From contig CALRPY020000016.1 of NCBI GenBank assembly GCA_943370145.1, positions 13,735 through 77,734 on the forward strand: a DNA stretch of 64,000 nt. Direction: 5' to 3'. The translations under genes and the position numbers were made by a program. Under the pieces are notes generated by a model that was not told where the DNA came from, did not search any database, and worked only from the letters and a program-made list of their open reading frames with translations. Every line of letters begins with the position of its first letter. Position 1 is the stretch's first letter. Positions 25,762 to 35,164 of this stretch are shown here, piece by piece. The DNA comes from Ga0077536 sp943370145. GTDB lineage: Bacteria; Pseudomonadota; Gammaproteobacteria; Ga0077536.

Positions 25762-28700
25762 GCGGCGGCTTCACCGACCTCTTCATCCGTCGACCGGTGC
25801 TGGCGAGCGTCGTCAGCCTGCTCATCCTGCTGCTCGGCCTGCGCGCGATCATGTCGCTCGAGGTGCGCCAGTTTCCCGAGACCGAGAACACCATCGTCAC
25901 GGTGCGCACGCCATACCCCGGCGCGAGCAGCGAACTGGTCAAGGGCTTCATCACGACGCCGCTGCAGCAGGCGATTGCCGAGGCGGACGGCATCGACTAC
26001 ATCACCTCCAGCAGCAAGCAGGGCATGTCGACCATCGAGGTCTACATGAAGCTCAACTACGACGCGCATGCCGCGGTCGCCGAAATCCAGGCCAAGGTCG
26101 CCAGCCAGCGCAACGTGCTGCCCGAGCAGTCGGACGACCCGATCATCGAGTCGGTGACCGGCGACCCGACGGCGCTGATGTACATCGCGTTCTACAGTTC
26201 CAGCATGAGCCGGCCGCAGATCGCCGACTACCTGCTGCGCGTCGTGCGGCCGCAACTGCAGGCGGTACCGGGCGTGGCCAAGGCCTCGATCTTCGGCAAC
26301 CAGGCCTTCGCGATGCGCATCTGGCTGGACCCGGGCCGGATGACCGCGCAGAACGTCACCGCGAACGATGTCAGGCGCGTGCTCGAAGCCAACAACTATC
26401 TCGTCGGGCCCGGCCAGACCAAGGGCCGCTACGTCGGCATCGACCTCACGACCACGACCGACATCTCGAACGTGCAGGAGTTCGACAACCTGGTCGTGCG
26501 CGCCGAGAACGGCGCCATCGTGCGCCTGCAGGACGTCGCGCGCGCGGAACTCGGCGCCGAGGACTACGACTCGACCAGTCTGTACAACGGCAAGACCGCC
26601 ACCTACATCGGCATCGACCCGACGCCGGGCGCGAATCCGCTGACGGTCGCCGCGCGCATCCACGAGGTGCTGCCGGGCCTGAAGGCGCAGATGCCGTCGG
26701 GCCTCGAAGTCTACGTGCCCTACGACGCGAGCGTCTTCATCGAGGAATCCATCCGGGAGGTGTTCGCGACGCTCGCCGAGGCGGTGGTCATCGTGCTGCT
26801 CGTGATCTACCTGTCGCTGGGCAGCCTGCGCGCCGCACTGATCCCGGCCATCGCGGTGCCGCTGTCAATCATCGGCGCGGCATTCCTGATGCTGCTGATG
26901 GGCTATTCGGTGAACCTGTTGACCCTGCTCGCCATGGTGCTCGCGATCGGGCTGGTGGTGGACGACGCGATCGTCGTCGTCGAAAACGTGCACCGGCACA
27001 TCACCGAGGGCAGGCGCCCACTGGACGCCGCGCTCATCGGCGCGCGCGAGCTGTGGCTGCCGATCGTCGCGATGACGACCACGCTCGTCGCGGTCTACGC
27101 GCCGGTCGGCTTCATGGGCGGCCTCGTCGGCACACTCTTCACCGAGTTCGCGTTCTCGCTGGCGGCGGCCGTGCTGGTGTCCGGCATCGTCGCGCTGACG
27201 CTGTCGCCGATGCTGTCGTCGCGCGTCCTGAGCGCCAGCCCGCCGAGCCGTTTCGAACGGGGTGTGGAGCATTTCTTCGGCTGGCTCGCCGAACGCTACC
27301 GGGTCCTGCTTGCCGACAACCTGCGCTACTGGCCGGCCTTTGTCGGCTTCGCGCTGGTCGTGATGCTGAGCATGTTCCCGATGTACGTCACGAGCCAGCA
27401 CGAACTCGCGCCGAACGAGGATCAGGGCATCCTGTTCGTGTCGGCGCGCGGCCCCGAGACGGCCACCATCGACTACACCCGGCGCTACACGGAGGACGTG
27501 CTGAAGGTCTACGAGGAGATCCCCGAATTCTACGAGAGTTTCTTCATCCTCGGTTTCGGGGGCTCGCCGAACACGGCGTTCAGCGGCTTCAAGATCGTAC
27601 CGATGGCGGAACGTGAGCGTTCGCAGCAGGCGGTGCAGGACGCGCTGCAGCCGAAGCTGAACAGCCTCGTCGGACAGCAGGTCGCCGTATTCCCGCGGCC
27701 CAGCCTGCCGGGCGCGGGCCGCGGCCTGCCGCTGCAGTTCGTCGTCCGCTCGCCCGGCGACTACGCGGGACTCGACCAGGCGGTCGACGAACTGCTGGGC
27801 GCCGCGATGAAAAGCGGCAAGTTCATCTTCCTGCAGAAATCAGTCGAATTCACGCGGCCGAAAACCTCTGTCGTCATCGACCGCAACCGGGCCGGCGTCC
27901 TCGGCATCTCCATGGAGGACATCGGGCGGGAGCTGTCTACGCTGCTCGGCGGCAACAACGTGAACTGGTTCAACCTGGAAGGCCGCAGCTACAAGGTCAT
28001 ACCGCAGGTCGAGGATCGCTTCCGCGTCAGCAAGGAACTGCTCGAGACCTATTACGTCCGCGCCGGGAACGGCGAACTGGTGCCGCTCTCTGCGCTGGTG
28101 CGATTCGAGGACAGCATCGAGCCCAGCGAGCGGACCCAGTTCCAGCAATTGAACTCGCTGACCCTGCAGGGACTCGCGAGCCCCGGCGTGTCGCTGGGCG
28201 ACGCGCTCGACCACCTCGGGGAAGAAGCCGCGCGCTTGCTGCCACAGGGCTTCAGCTGGGACTACGCGGGCGTGTCCCGCCAGTACATGCAGGAGGGCAG
28301 CGCGCTGGTCGTCACGCTGTTCCTCGCCGCGCTCGTGATCTACCTCGTGCTGGCCGCGCAATTCGAGAGCTGGCGCGATCCGCTGATCATCATGATGTCG
28401 GTGCCGATGTCGATTGCCGGCGCGCTGGCCTTCATCAACCTCGGTTTCGCGACGGTGAACATCTACACGCAGGTCGGGCTGATCACGCTGATCGGCCTGG
28501 TCGCGAAGAACGGCATCCTGATCGTCGAGTTCGCGAACCAGCTGCAGAGCGAGCGCGGGCTGGACAAGTTCGCCGCGGCCGCGCTGGGCGCGTCAATCCG
28601 CCTGCGCCCGATCCTGATGACCACGGTGTCGATGATCGTCGCGATGGTGCCGCTGCTGCTGGCGAGCGGGCCGGGCGCGGTGAGCCGCTTCCACATCGGA

Positions 28701-28829
28701 CTGACCATCGCCGCCGGACTCGGCATCGGCACCCTGTTCACGCTGTTCGTGGTACCGGCCTTCTACGTGTGGCTCGCCGGCGATCACCGGCCGGCCGGTG
28801 CGGCGGCCGCGGCGTCCGGCGTGGTGTAA
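25758..28829 (+). CDS. RND multidrug/solute efflux pump (HAE1 family)
   Basis: A 1023-residue inner-membrane pump with the classic 2 x 6 helix layout and two large periplasmic loops. The proton-relay residues are present: two Asp in TM4 (LVVDDAIVVVENVHRH) and Lys in TM10 (GLVAKNGILIVEFANQ). It exports drugs or toxic lipophiles using the proton gradient. The GTG start overlaps the adaptor stop (GTGA). No regulator gene adjoins. Substrate range cannot be read from the sequence. Confidence 0.95.
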   Translation: MSGGFTDLFIRRPVLASVVSLLILLLGLRAIMSLEVRQFPETENTIVTVRTPYPGASSELVKGFITTPLQQAIAEADGIDYITSSSKQGMSTIEVYMKLNYDAHAAVAEIQAKVASQRNVLPEQSDDPIIESVTGDPTALMYIAFYSSSMSRPQIADYLLRVVRPQLQAVPGVAKASIFGNQAFAMRIWLDPGRMTAQNVTANDVRRVLEANNYLVGPGQTKGRYVGIDLTTTTDISNVQEFDNLVVRAENGAIVRLQDVARAELGAEDYDSTSLYNGKTATYIGIDPTPGANPLTVAARIHEVLPGLKAQMPSGLEVYVPYDASVFIEESIREVFATLAEAVVIVLLVIYLSLGSLRAALIPAIAVPLSIIGAAFLMLLMGYSVNLLTLLAMVLAIGLVVDDAIVVVENVHRHITEGRRPLDAALIGARELWLPIVAMTTTLVAVYAPVGFMGGLVGTLFTEFAFSLAAAVLVSGIVALTLSPMLSSRVLSASPPSRFERGVEHFFGWLAERYRVLLADNLRYWPAFVGFALVVMLSMFPMYVTSQHELAPNEDQGILFVSARGPETATIDYTRRYTEDVLKVYEEIPEFYESFFILGFGGSPNTAFSGFKIVPMAERERSQQAVQDALQPKLNSLVGQQVAVFPRPSLPGAGRGLPLQFVVRSPGDYAGLDQAVDELLGAAMKSGKFIFLQKSVEFTRPKTSVVIDRNRAGVLGISMEDIGRELSTLLGGNNVNWFNLEGRSYKVIPQVEDRFRVSKELLETYYVRAGNGELVPLSALVRFEDSIEPSERTQFQQLNSLTLQGLASPGVSLGDALDHLGEEAARLLPQGFSWDYAGVSRQYMQEGSALVVTLFLAALVIYLVLAAQFESWRDPLIIMMSVPMSIAGALAFINLGFATVNIYTQVGLITLIGLVAKNGILIVEFANQLQSERGLDKFAAAALGASIRLRPILMTTVSMIVAMVPLLLASGPGAVSRFHIGLTIAAGLGIGTLFTLFVVPAFYVWLAGDHRPAGAAAAASGVV

Positions 28830-28890
28830 GCTCGGGCCTCGCACGCGTCCCGCGCGCCACACCGTCCCATCATTCGACATGGAGAATTCG

Positions 28891-29667
28891 ATGAGCAACA
28901 AGCTGTTTGACCTCACCGGCAAAGTAGCGCTGATCACGGGCGGCAGCCGCGGCCTCGGGCGCGAGATGGCGCTGGCCTTCGCCGAGCAGGGCGCCGACGT
29001 CGTCATCGCCAGCCGCAAGCAGGACGCGTGCGATCAGACCGCACGCGAAGTCGAGGCGCGCGGGCGCCGCGCCCTCGCCCACGCCTGCCACGTCGGCAAG
29101 TGGTCCGAGCTTGACGGGCTCGTCGACGCCGCCTACGCACACTTCGGCAAGGTCGACATCCTCGTCAACAACGCCGGCCTGTCGCCGCTCTACCCCTCGC
29201 TGGACCAGGTGAGCGAGGATCTGTTCGACAAGGTCATCGGCATCAACCTGAAGGGCCCGTTCCGGCTTTCCGCGCTGATTGGCAAGCGCATGATGGACGG
29301 CGATGGCGGCGTCATCATCAATGTGTCGAGCACCGCCGCCGTTACCCCGAGCCCGATGTCGGAGCCCTACGGCGCCGCCAAGGCCGGCCTCAACGCGCTG
29401 ACCCGCTCGCTCGCGTATGCGTTCGGGCCGAAGGTGCGCGTGAACTGCATCATGCCGGGCCCCTTCCTGACTGACATCTCGAAGGCCTGGGACCTCGAAT
29501 CCTTCAATGCCGCCGCGCAGGAGCGCATTCCACTCGGTCGCGGCGGACAGCCGCACGAAATCGTCGGCGCGGCGCTGTACTTCGCGAGCGGCGCATCGAG
29601 CTTCACGACGGGCGCCGTGCTCCCGGTCGACGGCGGCGTGCAGGGCAATCCGAAGGTCCTCGGGTAA
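28891..29667 (+). CDS. SDR family oxidoreductase (FabG-like)
   Basis: A 258-residue classical short-chain dehydrogenase: TGKVALITGGSRGLGREMA cofactor motif, LVNNAGLSP, catalytic serine in NVSSTAAV, active site YGAAKAGLNALTRS, and the C-terminal SFTTGAVLPVDGG motif. GGAGA lies 5 bases before ATG 28891, which is preferred over ATG 28879. The relatives reduce or oxidise a ketone/alcohol with NAD(P); the substrate is not evident. It follows the RND operon by 61 bases and is convergent with the photolyase gene. Confidence 0.9.
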   Translation: MSNKLFDLTGKVALITGGSRGLGREMALAFAEQGADVVIASRKQDACDQTAREVEARGRRALAHACHVGKWSELDGLVDAAYAHFGKVDILVNNAGLSPLYPSLDQVSEDLFDKVIGINLKGPFRLSALIGKRMMDGDGGVIINVSSTAAVTPSPMSEPYGAAKAGLNALTRSLAYAFGPKVRVNCIMPGPFLTDISKAWDLESFNAAAQERIPLGRGGQPHEIVGAALYFASGASSFTTGAVLPVDGGVQGNPKVLG

Positions 29668-29674
29668 AGTCCGC

Positions 29675-31222
29675 TCAGACCCTCTCCAGCCCGTCCTGCA
29701 CGCGCGTCGCGGCGTCCCTGATCGCGGCGCGCTCGTCCTGCGCCAGCCGCGCGACGCTCTGTGCCATCAACGCGGTGCGAGGGTTGGCCGCGAGGCGCGG
29801 CTGCTCGCGATCGAGGAAACCCCAGTACAAGGTCGTCATCGGGCAGGCGCGCGGGCCGGTCCGGACTTCCGGGCGATAGCGACATCCAGCACAGTAGTTG
29901 CTCATGCGCTTCACGTACTGCCCGCTGGCGACATAGGGCTTGCTGGTGAAGCGCCCGCCATCGGCGTGCAGCGCCATGCCGGCGGTGTTCGGCAGTTCCA
30001 CCCACTCGACCGCGTCGACGAACATCGCGAGATACCAGTCCTCGACCGCCTGTGGCGACAGGCCGGCAAGCAGCGCGAACTGGCCGGTGATCATCAGGCG
30101 CTGGATGTGGTGCGCATAGCCGTGCCGCAGCACCTGCCCGATGACCTGCCGCATGCAGTTCATCTGCGTATCGCCGGTCCAGTACCACCCCGGCAGCGGG
30201 CGCGTGTGCCGATAGTGATTCGCCTCGCGCAGGCCCGGCATCGTCAACCAGTACACACCACGGATGAACTCGCGCCAGCCGAGCACCTGGCGCACGAAAC
30301 CCTCGACGCTGGGCAGGCCCGCCCCGCCCTCGCGGTACGCGCGCTCGGCGACGGCGAGCGCCCTGCGCGGGTCGAGCAGGTGCAGGTTCAGGCTGGTCGA
30401 CAGCAGCGAATGCCACAGCCACGGGCGGTCGCTCCACATCGCGTCCTGCCAGGGGCCGAAGCCGGCCAGCCGCTGCGCGACGAACGCATCGAGCATCGCG
30501 CCGGCCTGTGCGGCGGTGACCGGCCAGTGGAAATCCTCGAGTTCGCCCGGGTGTGCCGCAAAGCGCCGCGCCACCAGCGACAACACCTCGCGGGTGGTCG
30601 CGTCCGGCGTGAAGCGCGGCGCCTCAGGCACCGCACCCGGCCCACCCGACGGAAAACCGCGCCGGTTCTCGCTGTCGAAATTCCAGCGTCCGCCCACCGG
30701 CTGGTCGCCGTCGAGCAGCACGCCGTGCCGGCGCCGCTGCTCGCGATAGAAAAACTCCATGCGGAGACTCTTGCGCCCGGCCGCCCAACGCGCGAAGTCT
30801 GCCGAGCCCACCAGGAAATGCGTGTCCGCGCACCACTCGAGCGGCACACCGGACTCGGCGACGCGCTCGGCGAGCGCCACCTTCAGGCGCCACTCGCCCG
30901 GCTCGCAGGCCACCACGCGCTGCGGCCGAAGCGCGTCGATGACGGCTTGCAGGCGCTCCGGCAGGCCGGCTGGGCCAGGCTCGTCGAGGTCGACGTAGTG
31001 CACGGGGAGTCCCGCCGCCGTGAGCTCACCGCGGAAGTGACGCATCGCGGCCAGGAACAGCGCAATCCTGGCCTTGTGATTCCATACCAGGCCCGCTTCT
31101 CCCGCCGCCTCGATCATGACGATGCGATCCTGTGCCGGATCGTGATCGGCGAGTGCCGGGTTCTCGCGCCAGAGCTGATCCCCAAGCACGAGTCGCAGGA
31201 CCCTGGTTCGTGGGGCGCTCAA
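29675..31222 (-). CDS. cryptochrome/photolyase family protein with iron-sulfur cluster (FeS-BCP, 6-4 photolyase type)
   Basis: A 515-residue flavoprotein of the prokaryotic 6-4 photolyase branch. The N terminus has VLRLVLGDQLW, typical of this group, and the C-terminal FAD domain has the YHIQRLMITGQFALL-type region (HHIQRLMITGQFALLAGL). Four cysteines that bind a 4Fe-4S cluster are at 356, 444, 447 and 460, spaced exactly as in Agrobacterium PhrB (88, 3 and 13 residues apart). It should use blue light to repair (6-4) photoproducts. The start is TTG 31222, with GAAGG close upstream. Confidence 0.92.
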   Translation of the reverse strand: MSAPRTRVLRLVLGDQLWRENPALADHDPAQDRIVMIEAAGEAGLVWNHKARIALFLAAMRHFRGELTAAGLPVHYVDLDEPGPAGLPERLQAVIDALRPQRVVACEPGEWRLKVALAERVAESGVPLEWCADTHFLVGSADFARWAAGRKSLRMEFFYREQRRRHGVLLDGDQPVGGRWNFDSENRRGFPSGGPGAVPEAPRFTPDATTREVLSLVARRFAAHPGELEDFHWPVTAAQAGAMLDAFVAQRLAGFGPWQDAMWSDRPWLWHSLLSTSLNLHLLDPRRALAVAERAYREGGAGLPSVEGFVRQVLGWREFIRGVYWLTMPGLREANHYRHTRPLPGWYWTGDTQMNCMRQVIGQVLRHGYAHHIQRLMITGQFALLAGLSPQAVEDWYLAMFVDAVEWVELPNTAGMALHADGGRFTSKPYVASGQYVKRMSNYCAGCRYRPEVRTGPRACPMTTLYWGFLDREQPRLAANPRTALMAQSVARLAQDERAAIRDAATRVQDGLERV

Positions 31223-31326
31223 GGCCTTCGACCCGTACCAGCGACCGCGGCGGACGACGCCTGGCGCACGAAAGTAACTTGCATGAAGGGGCTACGCGCG
31301 CGGTGGACGGGCGGATCGGCGCGGGT

Positions 31327-32265
31327 TCAGTCCGTCACGTCCCGGATGACGTAGTTCAGCGCGGTGAAGAAGATCGTATCCGCACAGAACTGCTGCTCGT
31401 CCGCGGCCAGCGCCGCCTGTCCCGCGCTGGCCACGAAGTCCTCGCAGTCGTTCATGTTCGCGAACGAATAGGCACCGACACCGTCGATGCCATCCCCGGC
31501 CGCGTCGAACAGCGCATCGCCGGACTCGCCGACGTTGACCAGCTGCGCGTAGCGTCGCACCAGGCGCGCCACATCGGGCAGTTCGCGGAGTATTCCCGCA
31601 TGCTGCGCCATCCAGCGTCCACGGAATGCCGCGCGCGACAACGCGTCCGCACGACGATGCACCTTCAGCAGGACGATCGGCTCGCGCCGGCGATCGCCGC
31701 GTTGCACGACGACGTGCTCCTCGGCGAGATGAAAGGCGAAGCCGCGCAGGAACACCGCCTCGTCGGGAACTATCTTGCCGGCGTACTTGCCGGGACCGCC
31801 GCTGAAAAAGGCGTGGACGGCAGCGCTGTCGGCAAAGCCCAGCTGTGCGATACCGTCCCATGGCGGACGGGCGTGCGGCACGCAACGCGCAGCCGGATCG
31901 CGCACGATCCGGCTCGCTGCGTCGGTGTCGGGCGCATAGGGCGGTGCGCGCCCGCTGACGGGTCCGGCCGGGAGCCGGTGCTGCTGCAGGTAGTAACGCA
32001 GGTGACCCGTCTGCCCGTCGTCGGGCCCGTCCACATGCAGGATTTTCGGGCCGTGAGTCTTGCGCCAGTACTCGTCGAAGGCTTCCCATTCGAACTGCGG
32101 CACGCCGGTCAGGGCCAGGCGGCGATCGCGGGTGCCGGCGTCCTCGATGCCCTCGCCGGCGGCGTTCACGTTGTAACCCGGCCGCGCTGCGCGCGACGCC
32201 GCGGCGGGCGAGGAGTCCGCGCGTCGCACGAAGGCATTCAGGACGAGCAGCGGTTCATTCACCAT
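31327..32265 (-). CDS. double EthD-domain protein
   Basis: A 312-residue protein with two dimeric alpha/beta-barrel (EthD-like) units. The first, about residues 45-175, carries FDEYWRKTHGPKIL and GHLRYYLQQHRLP; the second, about 195-310, carries VLLKVHRRADALSRAAFRGRWMAQH-type helix and a matching C-terminal strand. EthD-fold proteins act in polyketide or ether degradation as small cyclases or accessory proteins. Start ATG 32265 lies inside the 3' end of the crotonase gene (11-base overlap), so the pair is coupled. It ends the minus-strand cassette. Confidence 0.8.
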   Translation of the reverse strand: MVNEPLLVLNAFVRRADSSPAAASRAARPGYNVNAAGEGIEDAGTRDRRLALTGVPQFEWEAFDEYWRKTHGPKILHVDGPDDGQTGHLRYYLQQHRLPAGPVSGRAPPYAPDTDAASRIVRDPAARCVPHARPPWDGIAQLGFADSAAVHAFFSGGPGKYAGKIVPDEAVFLRGFAFHLAEEHVVVQRGDRRREPIVLLKVHRRADALSRAAFRGRWMAQHAGILRELPDVARLVRRYAQLVNVGESGDALFDAAGDGIDGVGAYSFANMNDCEDFVASAGQAALAADEQQFCADTIFFTALNYVIRDVTD

Positions 32266-33073
32266 GCGTGTCGCCAGCCCCTGCGCGCTGCCGCGCCGCG
32301 AAGAATCGCGCCGTGTAGTCCGCGGGTTCCGTGGTCCGATACGCGGCAACGAAGGCATCAACGCCCGCTTCGATCGCGGCCGTCATCCCGCTTTCCTCCC
32401 AGCGCCGGATCAGGCGCTTCTGGGCGCGCACCGCGGCCGGCGCGCCGGCCATGATGTCGTTGACAGCGGTACGCAGCGTGGTCTCCAGCGCGGCCGCCTC
32501 GACCGCGTGCTCGACGAGTCCGATGCGCCAGGCCTCGCGTCCATCGATCAGGTGCCCGCGCAGCAGGAATTCCCGGGTGCGCCCCCAGCCGATGAGACCC
32601 GGCAGCAGGGCAGCCTCAATCACGGACGGCACCCCGACCCTGACCTCGGGCATGCCGAAGTGGCCGTCGCTGCGCGCGATGCGAAAGTCGCAGGCGGCGG
32701 CGATTTCGAGGCCACCGCCGATGCAATAGCCCTCGATGCAGGCGATTACCGGGGCCGGAAAGTCCCGCAACGCAGCGCACACGTCGTGGATGGAGCGGAT
32801 GAACGCTTCCGCCGTCGCCGGCGTCAGCGCCCCCAGTTCCTTGAGGTCGGCGCCGCCGATGAAGGCCCGCGGCGTCGCCCCGCGCAGGACGGCGCAACGG
32901 ACGCCGTCGTCGGCGGCGAGTTCACGCAGCGCCTGGCTGGCGTGACGGAGGGCCGCCGTGCCCACCACGTTCAGCGCGGTGCGCCCGACCAGCGAGAGAT
33001 TGAGCACGTCACCGTTGGCGTGCGGCTCGCGTACGACATGGAGCCCGGGGGCTGATGCCGCGTCAGCAGCCAT
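32255..33073 (-). CDS. enoyl-CoA hydratase/isomerase family protein (crotonase fold)
   Basis: A 272-residue crotonase. The oxyanion-hole motifs are FIGGADLKEL and IEGYCIGGGLEIAAACDFRIA, and GHFGMPEVRVGVPSVIEAALLPGLIG follows. One glutamate (in GMPEV) occupies the position of a hydratase catalytic acid; the second differs from the standard hydratase. Hydratase, isomerase or hydrolase activity is possible. ATG 33073 overlaps the stop of the upstream gene by 11 bases and its own stop overlaps the EthD start by 11. Confidence 0.9.
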   Translation of the reverse strand: MAADAASAPGLHVVREPHANGDVLNLSLVGRTALNVVGTAALRHASQALRELAADDGVRCAVLRGATPRAFIGGADLKELGALTPATAEAFIRSIHDVCAALRDFPAPVIACIEGYCIGGGLEIAAACDFRIARSDGHFGMPEVRVGVPSVIEAALLPGLIGWGRTREFLLRGHLIDGREAWRIGLVEHAVEAAALETTLRTAVNDIMAGAPAAVRAQKRLIRRWEESGMTAAIEAGVDAFVAAYRTTEPADYTARFFAARQRAGAGDTHGE

Positions 33074-33506
33074 CCTGCAGCTCTCCGCTTGGCGGCTGCC
33101 GCCGCATGTTGACGTGGACGCTCTTGTCGGGGCGGTCCGTGGCGCGCAGGCACACCAGCGCCTCATCGTCGCTGGTCCAGCGCATGCCGATGTTGTGGCG
33201 GCTGAACGGCACGCCGTCGTACGCGAGCGAGGCCCGTGCGAGCTCGATGCGGGGTGACTGTGCGTCGAGCTGTGCGTAGACCACCACCTGGTGCGGCCCC
33301 TGCGGAAACCACGGTGCGATGACGGTCGTCGTCAGCACGTACTGGCCTCCGGGCGCGGTGAGGCTTGCGAAATCGGTGGCGCGTCCGGCCTCGCCGCAGG
33401 CCGCGCCGAGACCGGCAAGCGCGACGAGCAGGACTCGCGGCAGCAGCGCCCGTTCAGGCCGGCCTGGTGTAGATGCCCTGTACAGCAATTGTTCTGCCCT
33501 CTTCAT
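33063..33506 (-). CDS. small putative exported protein or lipoprotein
   Basis: A 147-residue protein I cannot name. After a polar N terminus of about 20 residues there is one hydrophobic stretch LLPRVLLVALAGLGAACG, resembling a lipoprotein signal ending at Cys, although the -3 residue (Gly) is not canonical. The mature part is beta-rich. The only ATG (33506) gives a 53-base overlap with the methyltransferase gene; a shorter unusual start closer to the hydrophobic stretch is possible. Its stop overlaps the crotonase start. Confidence 0.6.
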   Translation of the reverse strand: MKRAEQLLYRASTPGRPERALLPRVLLVALAGLGAACGEAGRATDFASLTAPGGQYVLTTTVIAPWFPQGPHQVVVYAQLDAQSPRIELARASLAYDGVPFSRHNIGMRWTSDDEALVCLRATDRPDKSVHVNMRRQPPSGELQDGC

Positions 33507-34302
33507 TGTTCAGCAGGCCGTTGCGGGTCTTCTCCAGCACCTGCTCCGGCACGATGGCGCCAATGCCCAGACGCGGCTCGCCGTCACGCGTCAGCGCGGC
33601 GTAGCGCTTGCGTCCGACGGCGACGACCTGCGCCGTGTTGTCGAGCCAGCGCGTCTCCGTGAGCCCGGCGGCGCCGAAGGCTGCGCGCAACCCGTCGCCG
33701 CTCACCAGAAAGGACAGCGCCGCGCTCGATGCCCAGAAGGCGGGGTAGTAGGCATCGCCCTCGCCGGCGACGACGGCCTCGAAGGCGAGGATGCCGCCCG
33801 GGCGCAGCACCCGCGCGACCTCGCGAGCAAAACCCGCCTTGTCCGGGATGTTCATCAGCATGTTCTGTGACCAGACGACGTCCATGCTCGCGTCGGCCAC
33901 CGGCAGGGCGAGCGCCGAGCCCTGCATGAAGCGGGTCTGCGCCGCGAGCCCGAGGCGCTGGGAGAGGATACCGGCGGCGTGCACGAACCCGAGGGTCAGA
34001 TCGACGCCGGTGACGTCGGCGCCGAACTCCGCGGCAAGCGTCCGCGCGGGTCCGCCGATGCCGCTCCCGACGTCCAAGATGCGCATGCCGTCCGCGATCC
34101 CCGCGAAGCGCGCCAGCGCGCGCGTCGATTCGCGGCCCCCGCCGTGGAATTCGTCGAACTGCGCGGCGACGTCGCGGGTGAGCTGGTCGGGGTCGTGGCC
34201 CGCCGCGCGCAGACTCTCGACGATACGCGCCCAGACGTCGCCGGGCGCATAGTGCCGGTTGAGCGCCATCTCGAGCGCGCTGTCGTTCGTGTCGTCCGCC
34301 AT
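33454..34302 (-). CDS. class I SAM-dependent methyltransferase
   Basis: A 282-residue methyltransferase. Motif I is ILDVGSGIGGPARTLA, motif II has GVDLTLGFVHAA, and the post-motif DVVWSQNMLMNIPDK and VLRPGGILAFEAV are clear. It resembles the glycine/sarcosine/dimethylglycine and tocopherol-type methyltransferases in this region (GIGGPAR). GGAG precedes ATG 34302. Acceptor unknown; the crotonase, EthD and SDR genes around it suggest a small-molecule pathway. Confidence 0.9.
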   Translation of the reverse strand: MADDTNDSALEMALNRHYAPGDVWARIVESLRAAGHDPDQLTRDVAAQFDEFHGGGRESTRALARFAGIADGMRILDVGSGIGGPARTLAAEFGADVTGVDLTLGFVHAAGILSQRLGLAAQTRFMQGSALALPVADASMDVVWSQNMLMNIPDKAGFAREVARVLRPGGILAFEAVVAGEGDAYYPAFWASSAALSFLVSGDGLRAAFGAAGLTETRWLDNTAQVVAVGRKRYAALTRDGEPRLGIGAIVPEQVLEKTRNGLLNNEEGRTIAVQGIYTRPA

Positions 34303-34342
34303 CGGATTCTCCGTGCAACTGGCCGAGGTCGGTGGTGCCGCC

Positions 34343-35077
34343 TCAGGGCAGCATTTGCGCGCGTTCGCGCGCGAGGCCTTCCGGGTCGCTGCGGAAGCGT
34401 TCCGCGAGCATGTTCGACAACTCGCCGATGAACACTTCCGAACGACCGGCGGCGAGGGCGTCCAGCGCCGTCCTCGCGACGAAATCCGGCGGGTCCTTGG
34501 GCCCCGGGTAACCCTCCGCCATCGAGGTGTCGATCGTCGCCGGCACCGCGGCGAGCACGCGCGTCCCCTGCGCGGCGAGTTCGGCGCCGAGGCAGCGCGT
34601 CAGCGCGAGGGCCGCGAACTTCGACGCGCAGTAGGAACCGACGACAGGCGCCACCGCCACCGCGAGTATCGACAGCACATTGACGATGCCGCCGCCCCCG
34701 TTGCGCGCAAGCACCGGCGCGAAGGCCTGGCACAGGTTGAGCACACCGTAGTAATTGACGTCCATCTCGCGACGGATAGCGGCCTGGTCCGGCCGCGTGA
34801 CGAAGCCGCCGTAGTTTGCGAGCACCCCGGCGTTGTTGACCAGCACGGTGACATCGCCGCAAGCGCGGGCGGCAGCCGCGCAGTCGTCGCTGCTCGTCAC
34901 GTCCAGCCGGACCGGATTGATGCGCGCGGGGTCGAGTGCGACCACCGGGGCCAGCAGCGCGGTATCCCGCGCGGCCGCATGGACGCGCGCGGCTCCCTGG
35001 CGCAGGGCTTCACGCACGAACGCGAGGCCGAGACCCCGGTTCGCGCCAGTGATGAGGACTATGCCGTCTTTGATCAC
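34343..35077 (-). CDS. SDR family oxidoreductase
   Basis: A 244-residue short-chain dehydrogenase starting with GTG 35077 (GGAGGG upstream): GIVLITGANRGLGLAFV cofactor motif, LVNNAGVLANYGG, NVLSILAVA (catalytic Ser), SYCASKFAALAL (Tyr/Lys pair). It belongs to the group lacking the usual C-terminal GG...DGG motif. The substrate is unknown. It precedes the methyltransferase gene by 40 bases on the same strand and probably belongs to its transcription unit. Confidence 0.88.
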   Translation of the reverse strand: MIKDGIVLITGANRGLGLAFVREALRQGAARVHAAARDTALLAPVVALDPARINPVRLDVTSSDDCAAAARACGDVTVLVNNAGVLANYGGFVTRPDQAAIRREMDVNYYGVLNLCQAFAPVLARNGGGGIVNVLSILAVAVAPVVGSYCASKFAALALTRCLGAELAAQGTRVLAAVPATIDTSMAEGYPGPKDPPDFVARTALDALAAGRSEVFIGELSNMLAERFRSDPEGLARERAQMLP

Positions 35078-35164
35078 GCCGTTTCCCTCCTGGGTTTGAA
35101 GCCCCTCATTCTCGCGTCAGGGAGCCCTGCAGGGAACAGCGCCGTCGCGCTGGCTGCGGGAAGC

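Noticed and set aside
26865..27401. Long open frames antisense to the RND pump and most other genes
   Set aside because: They are due to high GC content, show arginine/alanine-biased composition, lack ribosome sites, and lie opposite genes with clear family motifs.
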